This document shows, piece after piece, positions 18,112 through 28,487 of a stretch of 64,000 bases of DNA; positions within the stretch are counted from its first letter, which is position 1, and each line of letters starts with the position of its first letter. The stretch is from Modicisalibacter coralii (GTDB taxonomy: Bacteria; Pseudomonadota; Gammaproteobacteria; Pseudomonadales; Halomonadaceae): contig NZ_QWBW01000010.1 of the NCBI RefSeq assembly GCF_004117855.1, positions 62,001-126,000 of the forward strand, written 5' to 3'. The notes beneath the pieces are model-generated. The model had not been told where the DNA came from and ran no database searches. It was given only the letters and a program-made list of their open reading frames with translations. A program made the position numbers and the translations under genes.

Positions 18112-19046
18112 GCCCGGGCATCCAGCACCCGCGGTGCATCGGCACTGAAGAAGCGCATGCTGTGCCGCAGGTGATGGATGAAGGCCTGGGCGGCCACCGT
18201 CAGCGGCCGCTCGGCCTGACTGACGATACGCGCCCGGGCATGACACAGCACATCGGCCTCGACCTCACGCACGACGATACTGCCCTCGTGGATCTCCTCG
18301 AGGACGGTCAACTCGGGCATGAAGGTCACGCCCAGCCCAGAGCGCACGAAATTCTTGAGCACCGACACCGAGTTGGTGGTCATGCGCGGCCGGTAGGAAA
18401 GATGCACCGCGTAGAGCGCCATGTCGACCAGCTGGCCCATGCCGGTCCGGCCGTCGATCAGTGCCAGCGGATGATCGGCGATCGCCGCCAGCGACAGCGG
18501 CGCCGGTGCCTCGGCCAGTGCATGCCCGGCGGGCACGATCAGATCCAGCGGCTGGCAGCGGTCGATGTGCGAGACCAGTTGCCGATCGTCGGGCGGCGCA
18601 TAGAGCAGCGCCAGATCGACGGCGTCCTCCTTGACCAGCAGCATCGCCTCGGAGAGGCCGGCCATGCGTACCTCGATCTCCAGCCCCGGGTAGGTGGCCA
18701 GAAAGTTCTGCAAGGGGGCCGAGATCAGATCGGCGATGAAGCCCTCGCCCACGGCGATGCGCACTTCACCGCGCTCCAGGTTCTGCAGTGCCTGCAGGCG
18801 CGACAGGGTGGCCCGTTCGGCGGCGCGCTGATCGCGGTAGTGGCGCAGGATCAGCTCGCCGGCCGGGGTCAGCGCGACCCGCGAGGCGCGTACCAGCAGC
18901 AGGGTATCCAGTTCCTCCTCGAGGGCACGCAACTGGCGGCTGAGCGCCGACGGATTGACGCCCAACTGGGCGGCGGCACGGCGCAGCGAACCGTAGTGGA
19001 CGATGGCGTCGAGGTATTCCAGGGCGCGGGTCTTGAAGGGGCTCAT
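18102..19046 (-). CDS. LysR-family transcriptional regulator
   Basis: 314-residue LysR regulator with N-terminal HTH (ALEYLDAIVHYGSLRRAAAQL, SALSRQLRALEEE) and a substrate-binding domain from about residue 95. Unusually for a LysR gene it is on the same strand as its probable target operon, 110 bp upstream of dctP, and not divergent. The ATG is at 19044-19046. Its likely role is control of the TRAP-VanX operon through the palindrome at 18095-18111. The effector is unknown. Confidence 0.83.
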   Translation of the reverse strand: MSPFKTRALEYLDAIVHYGSLRRAAAQLGVNPSALSRQLRALEEELDTLLLVRASRVALTPAGELILRHYRDQRAAERATLSRLQALQNLERGEVRIAVGEGFIADLISAPLQNFLATYPGLEIEVRMAGLSEAMLLVKEDAVDLALLYAPPDDRQLVSHIDRCQPLDLIVPAGHALAEAPAPLSLAAIADHPLALIDGRTGMGQLVDMALYAVHLSYRPRMTTNSVSVLKNFVRSGLGVTFMPELTVLEEIHEGSIVVREVEADVLCHARARIVSQAERPLTVAAQAFIHHLRHSMRFFSADAPRVLDARALP

Positions 19047-19379
19047 GAGTCACTCGGCCAGGTGGAGCGAAAGACCGCCGGGCGCGGTCGGTTCCGTATT
19101 ATCCACCCATGGGACACCGGCGCCCATGCCCCAGCGGCGCCGGGCGTCCCGCAGCCTCCTGCCACCGAACGCCGCCCCGCTTGCTTCCCACCCCGGCCTT
19201 GTCGACGCCTCGGCCCTCGGCTATTCAGAGGTTCGGATGAGAACCTCGGCAGCCGCCGTGGATGCCCTCACTCAGCCACGCCCCGCCCTGCAATCCGGCC
19301 TCCGCCCGAAGAATCCAACGAAAGATTAATAGCAGAAAGTCTAAGGGCAGTTTCCATTCACGCCCTTTAGACTCCACCA
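19047..19379. other. Intergenic region between the LysR gene and the glp regulatory region
   Basis: Non-coding. The base composition falls toward AT from about 19315, marking the glpF promoter region. It should also contain the leftward LysR promoter near 19050-19120. I see no hairpin terminator and no credible gene; short frames here have shadow-like composition. Confidence 0.4.
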
Positions 19380-19398
19380 ATTATCGAAAACGAACATT
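19380..19398. promoter_or_regulatory. GlpR operator-like site 1 upstream of glpFK
   Basis: ATTATCGAAAACGAACATT matches the enterobacterial GlpR operator core (ATGTTCGATAACGAACATA) at 15 of 19 positions, comparing with the consensus as I remember it. It is about 147 bp upstream of the glpF ATG in the AT-rich promoter region. Predicts glycerol-3-phosphate-relieved repression. Confidence 0.6.
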
Positions 19399-19410
19399 TA
19401 ATAGGGATTT

Positions 19411-19429
19411 CTGACCGAAAACGAACTTA
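19411..19429. promoter_or_regulatory. GlpR operator-like site 2 upstream of glpFK
   Basis: CTGACCGAAAACGAACTTA shares the CGAAAACGAAC core with site 1, 31 bp downstream (three helical turns), and matches the remembered consensus at 13 of 19 positions. Same-face spacing supports cooperative GlpR binding. Confidence 0.5.
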
Positions 19430-19544
19430 CCGGGTATCAGTATCGAACGACTTCCACTACCCGGCGCACAGAGACGACCGGCATGTGCGTATCGCTCACC
19501 GGCCGCATCGACCAACCTCGACAAGCACGCACAGGAGAACCCTC

Positions 19545-20381
19545 ATGTCCCCGTTTCTGGGCGAGATTTTCGGCACGATGATCCTGATCATCTTCGGCGG
19601 TGGCGTCGTCGCCGGCGTGTTGCTCAAGCACTCCAAGGCCGCTGCCGGCGGCTGGATCGTGATCACCTTCGGCTGGGGGCTGGGCGTGGCCATGGCCATC
19701 TATGCGGTGGGCCAGATCAGCGGCGCGCACATCAACCCCGCGGTCACCGTCAGCCTGGCGGTGATCGGCGAATTTCCCTGGTCCAGGGTGCCGATCTATC
19801 TGCTGGGGCAGATGATCGGCGCCTTCCTCGGCGCGGTAATCGTCTGGCTGCACTACTATCCCCACTGGGAAGCCACCGAGGACAAGGCGGCCAAGCTGGC
19901 GGTCTTCTGCACCGATCCGGCCATTAGCCACTGGCCCTCCAACCTGCTGAGCGAGATCATCGGCAGCTTCGTGCTGGTCCTGGGCATTCTGTCGATCGGC
20001 GCCAACACCTTCACCGACGGCCTCAATCCGCTCATCATCGGGCTGCTGATCCTCGCCATCGGGCTGTCACTGGGCGGCACCACCGGCTATGCCATCAACC
20101 CCGCCAGGGACCTGGGCCCCCGCCTGGCGCACTGGCTGCTGCCGATCGCCGGCAAGGGCGACTCGAACTGGAAGTACGCCTGGATTCCGGTCGTCGGACC
20201 ACTGATCGGTGGCGTGGCCGGCGGGCTGTTCTATCGCCACGTCTTCGTCGATGGCAGTGAGCTGGCCATGGCCATCGCCCTGGCGGTGGTCGTGGTCTGC
20301 CTGGCGCTGGACGTGATCGTCGTGCGACGCGGCTCGCATCGCCATGCGGGATCCCGGCACGCGGCGTCCCGCCACCAATAA
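19545..20381 (+). CDS. glpF: Glycerol uptake facilitator (MIP/aquaglyceroporin)
   Basis: 278-residue aquaglyceroporin for facilitated glycerol entry across the inner membrane. Both NPA half-helix motifs are present: HINPAVTV and YAINPARDLGPR; the Asp after the second NPAR is typical of glycerol channels as opposed to water channels. Six membrane segments plus two re-entrant loops are expected. The frame is open from 19485, but the ATG at 19545 has AGGAGAACCCTC upstream and matches the family N-terminus. The C-terminal tail after about residue 265 is Arg/His-rich. It is followed 81 bp later by glpK, with GlpR-like operators upstream. Confidence 0.93.
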   Translation: MSPFLGEIFGTMILIIFGGGVVAGVLLKHSKAAAGGWIVITFGWGLGVAMAIYAVGQISGAHINPAVTVSLAVIGEFPWSRVPIYLLGQMIGAFLGAVIVWLHYYPHWEATEDKAAKLAVFCTDPAISHWPSNLLSEIIGSFVLVLGILSIGANTFTDGLNPLIIGLLILAIGLSLGGTTGYAINPARDLGPRLAHWLLPIAGKGDSNWKYAWIPVVGPLIGGVAGGLFYRHVFVDGSELAMAIALAVVVVCLALDVIVVRRGSHRHAGSRHAASRHQ

Positions 20382-20393
20382 GACACAGCTTGA

Positions 20394-21974
<1,581 letters not shown>

Positions 21975-22011
21975 CGACCGCGGAGCGCCGGTCCTCTTCA
22001 TGAGAAGACAC

Positions 22012-22060
22012 AGGAGCCGCCCTTGTCCCTGCGCTTTGCGCAGAGACAAGGGCGGCTCCT
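22012..22060. repeat. 23-bp near-perfect inverted repeat between glpK and an AraC gene (REP-like or bidirectional terminator)
   Basis: The left arm 22012-22034 begins AGGAGCCGCCC, a TTT loop follows, and the right arm 22038-22060 ends GGGCGGCTCCT. One pair in 23 is mismatched. It lies between convergent glpK (ends 21974) and the AraC gene, touching the latter's stop codon. There is no T-tract. The GGAGCCGCCCTTGTC-type sequence resembles REP palindromes of gammaproteobacterial genomes, but I see only this copy in the window. Confidence 0.75.
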
Positions 22061-23069
22061 ATGGATTACCCGGGTCTGGCAGGCTGTCGGATCGGGCCCG
22101 ACGCAACGTCTCGGAAGGAAGCTCGCCGAACAGCTGACGATATTCACCGGCAAAGCGACCGAGATGCCAGAAACCCCACTTCCAGGCCACGTCGTGTACG
22201 GTTTCCGACTCACGGCCACCACACCTCAACAACTCGCGATGGACCGCATTCAACCTAAGCGAACGCAAATAAGTCAGCGGATTGATGCCCAGCGCCTCCT
22301 GAAAGCAATACTGCAACTTCCGACGACTCGCACCAACTGCATTGCAGACCTCGACGACCGACGGAGGGCGCTCACCGGACGCCAAGACGTAATCGCAGGC
22401 ACGATCGACGACGCGGCGTCTCGCGTGCGGTTGCAGCCGTTCGGGCTCTTCTCTGTTGGCAAGATCCAGCAACAGCATCAACATCATTTCACTGATGTTC
22501 TTGCTGACCTCGGGGCGGGACAGGGACGAGCCGTCACTGGTGACGCTATAGCGCATGACGCTATTGGTCAGGGCCTTGAACTCGGCCAGGGCGGAAGAGC
22601 GAGCCAACCGGAAGCAAAGCGGATCGGTGCTGATTTCCATTCCGCGACTCTGATCGACGAGCATCTTCCGGACCAATGAGGTATCGACCGCGATACTCAC
22701 GACATCGAGGCTGCTGGTGGTCCTCAACTCCGGAAGACAGCGGCCCTGGGTCACAAGTAGATAGTCCCCGTTGATCGCCCTGCCGCCCAGATAAAAGTCG
22801 TCAACGTTCGCCTGCTGCGGCAAGCTGAAGACAGTGGCATCCGGTCCATCCCGCCAGACACAACCGCGTTTGACCATGGCCAGATTGGATTCGTCCCGGA
22901 CGACCTGAAGGCCATCGAGCCAGAACTGGGTAAGGCTGCCCCGGAAGCGTCCCGGCGACATCTGATCGTATTGCATTTGCCAGCCGGCCAAGCCAGCCGC
23001 ATGTTCTTCGATATCGTGCGTCGGCCTTCGCTTGAAGGTCGCCGCGATTTCGCCACCCGACACCAGCAT
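22059..23069 (-). CDS. AraC-family transcriptional regulator (EutR-like)
   Basis: 336-residue regulator with a long N-terminal effector domain and a C-terminal AraC double HTH at about 225-330 (VVEVCNAVGASRRKLQYCFQEALGI and VHDVAWKWGFWHLGRFAGEY). The HTH pattern RKLQYCF...NPLTYLRSLRLNAVHREL is the one I associate with EutR-like regulators. The ATG at 23067-23069 has only a distant GGGAG upstream, so the start is moderately certain. No enzyme or transport gene is adjacent on its strand, so its target is not visible. Confidence 0.78.
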   Translation of the reverse strand: MLVSGGEIAATFKRRPTHDIEEHAAGLAGWQMQYDQMSPGRFRGSLTQFWLDGLQVVRDESNLAMVKRGCVWRDGPDATVFSLPQQANVDDFYLGGRAINGDYLLVTQGRCLPELRTTSSLDVVSIAVDTSLVRKMLVDQSRGMEISTDPLCFRLARSSALAEFKALTNSVMRYSVTSDGSSLSRPEVSKNISEMMLMLLLDLANREEPERLQPHARRRVVDRACDYVLASGERPPSVVEVCNAVGASRRKLQYCFQEALGINPLTYLRSLRLNAVHRELLRCGGRESETVHDVAWKWGFWHLGRFAGEYRQLFGELPSETLRRARSDSLPDPGNP

Positions 23070-23434
23070 GGCAGGGAGACTCCCTTCATGTTGTTTGAAT
23101 TATATGTAATGAGCTCGCCTTGATGGATCCCCAGCCAGCGAACCGGACTACGCCTCGCCTGACCCGCGACCCAAACCGCTCACCGACAGTCCCACCTGGT
23201 GAAAGAAGACCTCGTGCCACCAAGAGGTAGGCGCTTGAAAAAGCCGGCGACCAACTCCCTGGATCGATGGCTGCAAGCGCATGATTCGCCGAAAGAACTC
23301 GGACCACACCGCGATTCCCAACTGCGGCAGAGCAGGGTCTATGGCCATGTCAGCTAACCCAATGACCTGAACGGCCCCTGCGCCACTTAACCCACAAAAC
23401 AAGAGCCCATGTCAAGGTTTTTGACAACCGGCGA
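23070..23434. other. 365-bp region between the AraC and GGDEF genes
   Basis: Contains the leftward promoter of the AraC gene near 23070-23110 (AT-rich, TTATATGTAATG) and the 3' side of the GGDEF gene. A leftward 84-codon frame (23148-23402) reads through most of it; the predicted product has no recognised domain and no good ribosome binding site, so I do not call it a gene. It may be a decayed remnant. Confidence 0.35.
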
Positions 23435-24358
23435 TCAGCCGCTCTCGTGCGGTCCCGGACTGACACAATTGCGCCCGCCCTCCACCTTGGCCCGATACAG
23501 CGCCCGGTCGGCCGCCTCGACGAGTTCCCGATGCGAGTCCGTCGCCGTCGGCACGACGGCCGCACAGCCAATCGACACGCTGAACGCCGGGGCCGATGAG
23601 TCGGCCCCGCCACGCTCGACCACGGCCGTTCTCAGCCGATTCGCGACCAACACCGCCTGGTCGATATGGGTGTTGGGCAGAATCGCGGCAAACTCGTCGC
23701 CGCCCAATCGACATACCACATCGCCGGCACGCGCCAGGGTTGCCTTCATCAGGCCGGCCAGCAGCACGAGACACTGATCGCCCGCCTGGTGGCCGTGAGT
23801 GTCATTGATCGCCTTGAAATTATCGAGATCGATCAACAACACGCTCAACGCTGCCTGGTGGCGAAGCGCACGCCGCCACTCGAGTTCCAGTTGCTCGTCG
23901 AAGGTACGCCGATTGGCGATCGCCGTCAGCGGATCCGTGTAAGCGGCTGAGGCCATCAGCTCGGCTTTCTTCTTGAAGTCGATAAAGGTCGAGACCTTGG
24001 ACTTGAGGATCACCTGGTTGAACGGCTTGGCGACATAGTCGATCGCGCCTTTCTCGAAGGCGCCTTCGATATCCGCCTCGCTGTCCGAGCCCGAAATGAC
24101 CACCACCGGCGTGTGCAAGAACTCGGTTCTGTCTCGAACATGCTCCAGCACGCTCAACCCGCTTTGATCATCGAGATACAGATCCAGCAGAACGAGATCG
24201 ACATTCGCCGGCATCACCCGTTTTGCCTCCTCGACACTGCGCGCGATCACCAGTTCGAACTGCCCACCCAGGATGCCGGCGAGGCTCGCAATGCCAACGG
24301 GGTCGTCTTCCACGATGAGAACGACCGGACGACTCGCGTCATCGACACTCGTGTTCAT
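23435..24358 (-). CDS. Response regulator with REC and GGDEF domains (diguanylate cyclase)
   Basis: 307-residue two-domain protein: receiver domain about 10-128 with phosphoacceptor Asp59 (LVLLDLYLDD) and Lys111 (VAKPF), then a GGDEF domain about 138-305. The active-site GGDEF (219-223) is intact, and an RxxD inhibitory site (RAGD, 210-213) lies five residues before it, so c-di-GMP synthesis with product feedback is expected. The frame extends upstream to 24541, but the ATG at 24356-24358 places the REC domain correctly. It overlaps the hybrid kinase gene by 20 bp, so it is translationally linked and is the probable output of that kinase's HPt domain. Confidence 0.9.
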   Translation of the reverse strand: MNTSVDDASRPVVLIVEDDPVGIASLAGILGGQFELVIARSVEEAKRVMPANVDLVLLDLYLDDQSGLSVLEHVRDRTEFLHTPVVVISGSDSEADIEGAFEKGAIDYVAKPFNQVILKSKVSTFIDFKKKAELMASAAYTDPLTAIANRRTFDEQLELEWRRALRHQAALSVLLIDLDNFKAINDTHGHQAGDQCLVLLAGLMKATLARAGDVVCRLGGDEFAAILPNTHIDQAVLVANRLRTAVVERGGADSSAPAFSVSIGCAAVVPTATDSHRELVEAADRALYRAKVEGGRNCVSPGPHESG

Positions 24359-27300
24359 GGCATTCCATCTCCCTGCGAACCTCTTGAAGGGTCTGCCTGG
24401 CCACCTCGAAATCGAAGCGCTCCAGGGCCGTCTTGAAGCGCTCGGCCAGCGCCTCGCGATTCGTGTATCGTAAAAAGCCGAGGATACTGTCGACATCCGC
24501 CTCATCGACCAGGCGATTGCCGCCGAGGCGCTGCTCGACACGGGCCAGGGCCTCCCGACACTCGCCGATATCCGTACTCGCCGGTGGGCGCTGCGGGTCT
24601 TCCAACGAGTGCAGATAGGCTTCTATATCGGCCAAGTCATCGTTCAGTGCAGTGACCAGCGCCCGCCCCTCGTCGACGATCAAGGCATCGTCGTGGGTCC
24701 CTTCGGCATGGCCCGCCATGCGCTGCAGCCTGACATGGGCGATATTGCCGGACGCCCCCTTGAGTCGGTGTGCCAGGCGCCTGATGCTCTGGGCGTCCCC
24801 CGCGGCAAGGCTCTCCGTCAGGCGTTGCACGATGTCGCGCGCACTCGCCGCATAGCTGTGCAGACATTGCGCGAACAGTTCGGGAATCTGGCCGAACATG
24901 GCCGCATGTCGCTCGGCCGATATACAGTCCGGCAACCCATTCGCGGTTTCGCGATCCTCGAGTGCGCTGGAGACCGCGGCACCCGTCACCTTGGCGGATG
25001 AGAAAAACCGCGCCAGCATCCGCTGGATATCGGCGGGCAAGGCGGGCTTCGTCAGATAGGCCTCCATCCCGCTGTCTTTCGCGCTCTCCCGGTCCTGGTC
25101 CAGTACGGAGGCCGACAAGGCGACGACATAGGGCTGTCTGGCCAGCGGGGCACGCCGAATGCGGCGGGCGACGTCCTGTCCCGTCTCGCGTTCGAGGTGC
25201 AGGTCCATGAACACCAGATCGCAAGGCTGCTCTTGCAGGTACGCCAGCGCCTCGTCCCCCGTGTTGACGGACGTGGCGGACACGCCGAAGCGTTGGAGGT
25301 AGCTTTCGACGATTTCGCAATTGATGGACAGGTCGTCGACGACGAGCACCCGCACAGTCGGATACTGGGGAACGGCGCCATCGCCCTCGGCACTCGCGAG
25401 TGCCGACGCTCCGCTGCCTGTCGAAACGTCCCCGTCGCGGCGACCCTGGCACTCGTCGCCAATGACCCGGGCCTCATCCCCGAAGACCACGGGGATCTCG
25501 ACGGTGAAGGTACTGCCCGCGCCCACCCGGCTGGTGACGCTCAGACGGCCCCCCATCAACTCGCAAAGCCTCTTGCTGATCGCCAGCCCCAGCCCCGTAC
25601 CGCCAAGACTGCGACGTTTCGACCGCTCGGCCTGCCTGAACGTCTCGAAGATATACGCCTGGTCGCTTTCCCGAATACCGATGCCGGTATCCTGCACGGC
25701 AACGACCAGGCATTCCGTGTCATCCGTCCTGGACGTCCGGCTCAAACGAACCGCGACACGCCCCGCCTCCGTGAACTTGACGGCGTTACCGATGACATTA
25801 ATCAATACCTGCGAAATCCGCAGCAAGTCGCCCTTCATGCTACCGGGGATCGCCGGTGCCACGTCGACGACCAGGTCCAGTCCCTTTTCTTCCGCGGCAA
25901 TCGCGAAAAGTTCGACACTACGCTGCAGGAGCTCCTGCACCTCGAATTCCCGACAGTCGACATCGACATGGCCGGATTCGATCTTGGAAATATCCAGGAT
26001 GTCGTTGAGCAGTGACAGTAGCCCCTCGGACGCGGACAGAGCCTTCCTCGCCAGGCTCCGGGGATACTCCTCGATGTTCGTATCCAGCATCAGCACCAGC
26101 ATGCCCAGGATCGCATTCATCGGCGTTCGTATTTCGTGGCTCATATTGGCCAGGAAAGCTGCCTTGGCGGAGGCCGCCGCTTCGGCTTGCCGGGTCTGAA
26201 CTTCGAGTTCCGCGTTCAATTGCTCGAGTTCCTTTTCCCGCGCCTTCAACTCCGTGACATCCAGGGCGATGGAAACGAAGCACGGCTTTTCTTTCATGAC
26301 GATAGGGAAATACTTGAGGCTGACTTCGCGTGGCTCACCCGCCCTGTCGGTGAATCGGGCATTGCTGGAAATCGTCTCTCCCTGCAAGGCTCGCTGATAA
26401 AAATTCCGACGCTCGGCCACCACGTCCTCGCCGATGAAGTCAGATATCGGTCGACCGATTGTCTTTTCTTGGGAAAAGCGCAGCATATTCTTGCCATACC
26501 CGTTCATGAACTGGCATTTCAGACCCGAGTCCCAGACGCCGATGGCCAACGGCAACTGGTCGGTCAGCGTTTCTATGAAATCCAGGCTCTCCCGCAGCTC
26601 TCGCGTTTTCCTTTTCACCTCGGCTTCCGCGCGGACCCTGGCATTCTTGAGAAGCAGGATGACCAGTATGATCAGGACTTCTATGACGATCCCCGCCGCC
26701 AGTATGATGGTGGGCTGCTTGCTCGAATGAAAACGCTCGAACAAGGCGTTGGTCTGAACGTCGAAATCCCAATGACGCCCATAAAGGTCCAGCGAATACG
26801 TTTTCGCGAACATCGGCGTCGCATCGACGTTCTCCCCGCCATCGCCGAATTCGTCATACATCACGCTGCCGTTGTCGGTAATTCGCACCTGGATCATGCG
26901 TGCCACATTGGCCAGCGCGCCTTCCATCAGCCTGGACATGATGAACGGGGCATAGACCAGCCCTTCGAAGTGCGCGTCCCGTTGTCCGGGCGGCGGGGTC
27001 GTCTCACTGTCGTAGAACGGCTGGAAGAAGAGGAAACCCGGGGTCTTCTGGGCATCCTGCACGAGCACGATGGGGCCGGTGATCTGGGTCTTTCCAGTGA
27101 TCATGGCACGCCGAGCGGCCTGGTAGCGATTGGACTCGTGGGCCATGTCCAGTCCCACGGCCGCCTTGTTCGCCGCTTCCGGTTCGATGAAGACGATGGG
27201 CCAGTAATCGTTGCGCGAATGCGCCGGGTGGATACGAAAGTCGGGGCGCTTGGCTCGCTGCGCCTCGACGAAGGCGTCGACATCATCGGGGCTGACCCGC

Positions 27301-27638
27301 TGGATGATGCCGATACCATTGATGCCGGGCAGCCGATCGGTCAGCGCAAGAGACTGGCTGAATGACCGCCAGGCCTCCAGCGACATGTCACCCTCCTTGG
27401 CATGGATGGCACCCACCCCCGAGACCATGGCAAACGCATAATTTCTCATGCGGTCCACGATCAGCTCGTTGAGCTGGCCAATCTGGTGCTCGAACTCTTC
27501 CCGTGCCTTCTCCTCGGCCATGCGCGCGGAGACCTGCCAGGCAACGAGGGTGAGCGCCAAGGAAAGCAGAATGACGACCCAGTGCAGGCCAGTTATCGAG
27601 GCAGGCAGATCACCGCGTTTGAATGTGGGAAAGGGCAT
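24339..27638 (-). CDS. CHASE-PAS hybrid histidine kinase with receiver and HPt domains
   Basis: 1099-residue inner-membrane phosphorelay sensor. In order: TM1 about 18-37, periplasmic CHASE-type sensor about 45-300, TM2 about 310-331, short coiled coil, PAS about 352-465, coiled coil, HisKA with His501 (FLANMSHEIRTPMNAILG), HATPase with N-box and GTGLGL (about 600-720), REC about 762-880 with Asp812 (LVFMDLHLE), and HPt with His957 (AHRLKGASGNIA). The ATG at 27636-27638 follows AGGAAACTTGCC; an upstream extension to 27746 lacks domain logic. All phosphorelay residues are intact. The ligand of the CHASE domain is unknown. Output is probably the overlapping REC-GGDEF gene. Confidence 0.92.
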   Translation of the reverse strand: MPFPTFKRGDLPASITGLHWVVILLSLALTLVAWQVSARMAEEKAREEFEHQIGQLNELIVDRMRNYAFAMVSGVGAIHAKEGDMSLEAWRSFSQSLALTDRLPGINGIGIIQRVSPDDVDAFVEAQRAKRPDFRIHPAHSRNDYWPIVFIEPEAANKAAVGLDMAHESNRYQAARRAMITGKTQITGPIVLVQDAQKTPGFLFFQPFYDSETTPPPGQRDAHFEGLVYAPFIMSRLMEGALANVARMIQVRITDNGSVMYDEFGDGGENVDATPMFAKTYSLDLYGRHWDFDVQTNALFERFHSSKQPTIILAAGIVIEVLIILVILLLKNARVRAEAEVKRKTRELRESLDFIETLTDQLPLAIGVWDSGLKCQFMNGYGKNMLRFSQEKTIGRPISDFIGEDVVAERRNFYQRALQGETISSNARFTDRAGEPREVSLKYFPIVMKEKPCFVSIALDVTELKAREKELEQLNAELEVQTRQAEAAASAKAAFLANMSHEIRTPMNAILGMLVLMLDTNIEEYPRSLARKALSASEGLLSLLNDILDISKIESGHVDVDCREFEVQELLQRSVELFAIAAEEKGLDLVVDVAPAIPGSMKGDLLRISQVLINVIGNAVKFTEAGRVAVRLSRTSRTDDTECLVVAVQDTGIGIRESDQAYIFETFRQAERSKRRSLGGTGLGLAISKRLCELMGGRLSVTSRVGAGSTFTVEIPVVFGDEARVIGDECQGRRDGDVSTGSGASALASAEGDGAVPQYPTVRVLVVDDLSINCEIVESYLQRFGVSATSVNTGDEALAYLQEQPCDLVFMDLHLERETGQDVARRIRRAPLARQPYVVALSASVLDQDRESAKDSGMEAYLTKPALPADIQRMLARFFSSAKVTGAAVSSALEDRETANGLPDCISAERHAAMFGQIPELFAQCLHSYAASARDIVQRLTESLAAGDAQSIRRLAHRLKGASGNIAHVRLQRMAGHAEGTHDDALIVDEGRALVTALNDDLADIEAYLHSLEDPQRPPASTDIGECREALARVEQRLGGNRLVDEADVDSILGFLRYTNREALAERFKTALERFDFEVARQTLQEVRREMECHEHECR

Positions 27639-27850
27639 GGCAAGTTTCCTGGGGCACACGGCCACCGCCGACGACTGAATCGGAGTATCCGGCGGCGTCA
27701 GGAAGTGGACAAGCGGCCCGGGGCGCCACGAGGCGCTTATACACAATATTCCACAAAGGCATTTCTGTGATTTTACGGCTCAACCTTTCAACCAATGCCA
27801 CGGGTAGCAGGGCGCGCCGGGGCCTTGATCCTGCTAGGCTGGGTATCGCC

Positions 27851-28339
27851 ATGACCGATGCCGTCCATGCCGCGCCTCATTTGCGCCCCGCCCGGGTCGA
27901 CGATCTCGACAACGTGCTCACCTGGCCCGCCGACGCCACGGCGTGTCGGCGCTGGGCGGGGCCGCGCCTGCCCTTCCCGACCACGGCCAACACCGCCTGG
28001 ATGACGCTGGAGGCGTCTTCGGAGAACAGCTTCGCGCTGGTCGACGGCGAAGGCGAGCTGCTCGGCTTCGGCCAGTTGCTGGAGCGGGACTATCGGGTGG
28101 TGCACCTGGCCCGGCTGACCGTCGCCCCGGCCCATCGCGGCCGCGGCCTGGGGCGCGTGCTTTGCCGGGCGCTGAGCGACCGCGCCAGAGACGCCTTCGC
28201 GGCCCGCCGGCTGACCCTCAACGTCTACGCCGACAACCACACCGCCCTGGGCCTGTATCGCTCGCTGGGCTTCACCGAACTGCTGCGCGACGACAGCGGC
28301 GAGATGATCTTCATGAATCGGGTCCTGACGGCCCCTTGA
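27851..28339 (+). CDS. GNAT-family N-acetyltransferase
   Basis: 162-residue single-domain GNAT. The acetyl-CoA pyrophosphate-binding motif A is LARLTVAPAHRGRGLGRVL (about 95-113), followed by motif B (LNVYADNHTALGLYRSLGF), where RimI-like enzymes carry an Asn. The ATG at 27851 starts the conserved domain; the frame is open from 27623 but those codons overlap the divergent kinase promoter. The acceptor substrate cannot be predicted. It is monocistronic, with a strong hairpin 43 bp downstream. Confidence 0.82.
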   Translation: MTDAVHAAPHLRPARVDDLDNVLTWPADATACRRWAGPRLPFPTTANTAWMTLEASSENSFALVDGEGELLGFGQLLERDYRVVHLARLTVAPAHRGRGLGRVLCRALSDRARDAFAARRLTLNVYADNHTALGLYRSLGFTELLRDDSGEMIFMNRVLTAP

Positions 28340-28382
28340 GGGCTCGTCGCTCGGGCGCGCTTCGGCAAGCGCAACCACGCGA

Positions 28383-28415
28383 AGCGCCGCCGCCATCGAT
28401 GATGGCGGCGGCGCT
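28383..28415 (+). terminator. Strong hairpin downstream of the GNAT gene
   Basis: AGCGCCGCCGCCATC (28383-28397), GAT loop, then GATGGCGGCGGCGCT (28401-28415): a perfect 15-bp GC-rich stem. The run of Ts expected of an intrinsic terminator is poor (GTGGGG follows), so termination may be weak or Rho-assisted. Confidence 0.6.
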
Positions 28416-28487
28416 GTGGGGATTTGCCACTCGGACCGAGACACGGTAGCTTGAGCCGATGGAATACTTGAGTGGAGCACTCGGACA

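Noticed and set aside
23148-23402. 84-codon leftward frame as a gene
   Set aside because: No Shine-Dalgarno, no domain, and it lies in the AraC upstream region; kept only as a possible remnant.
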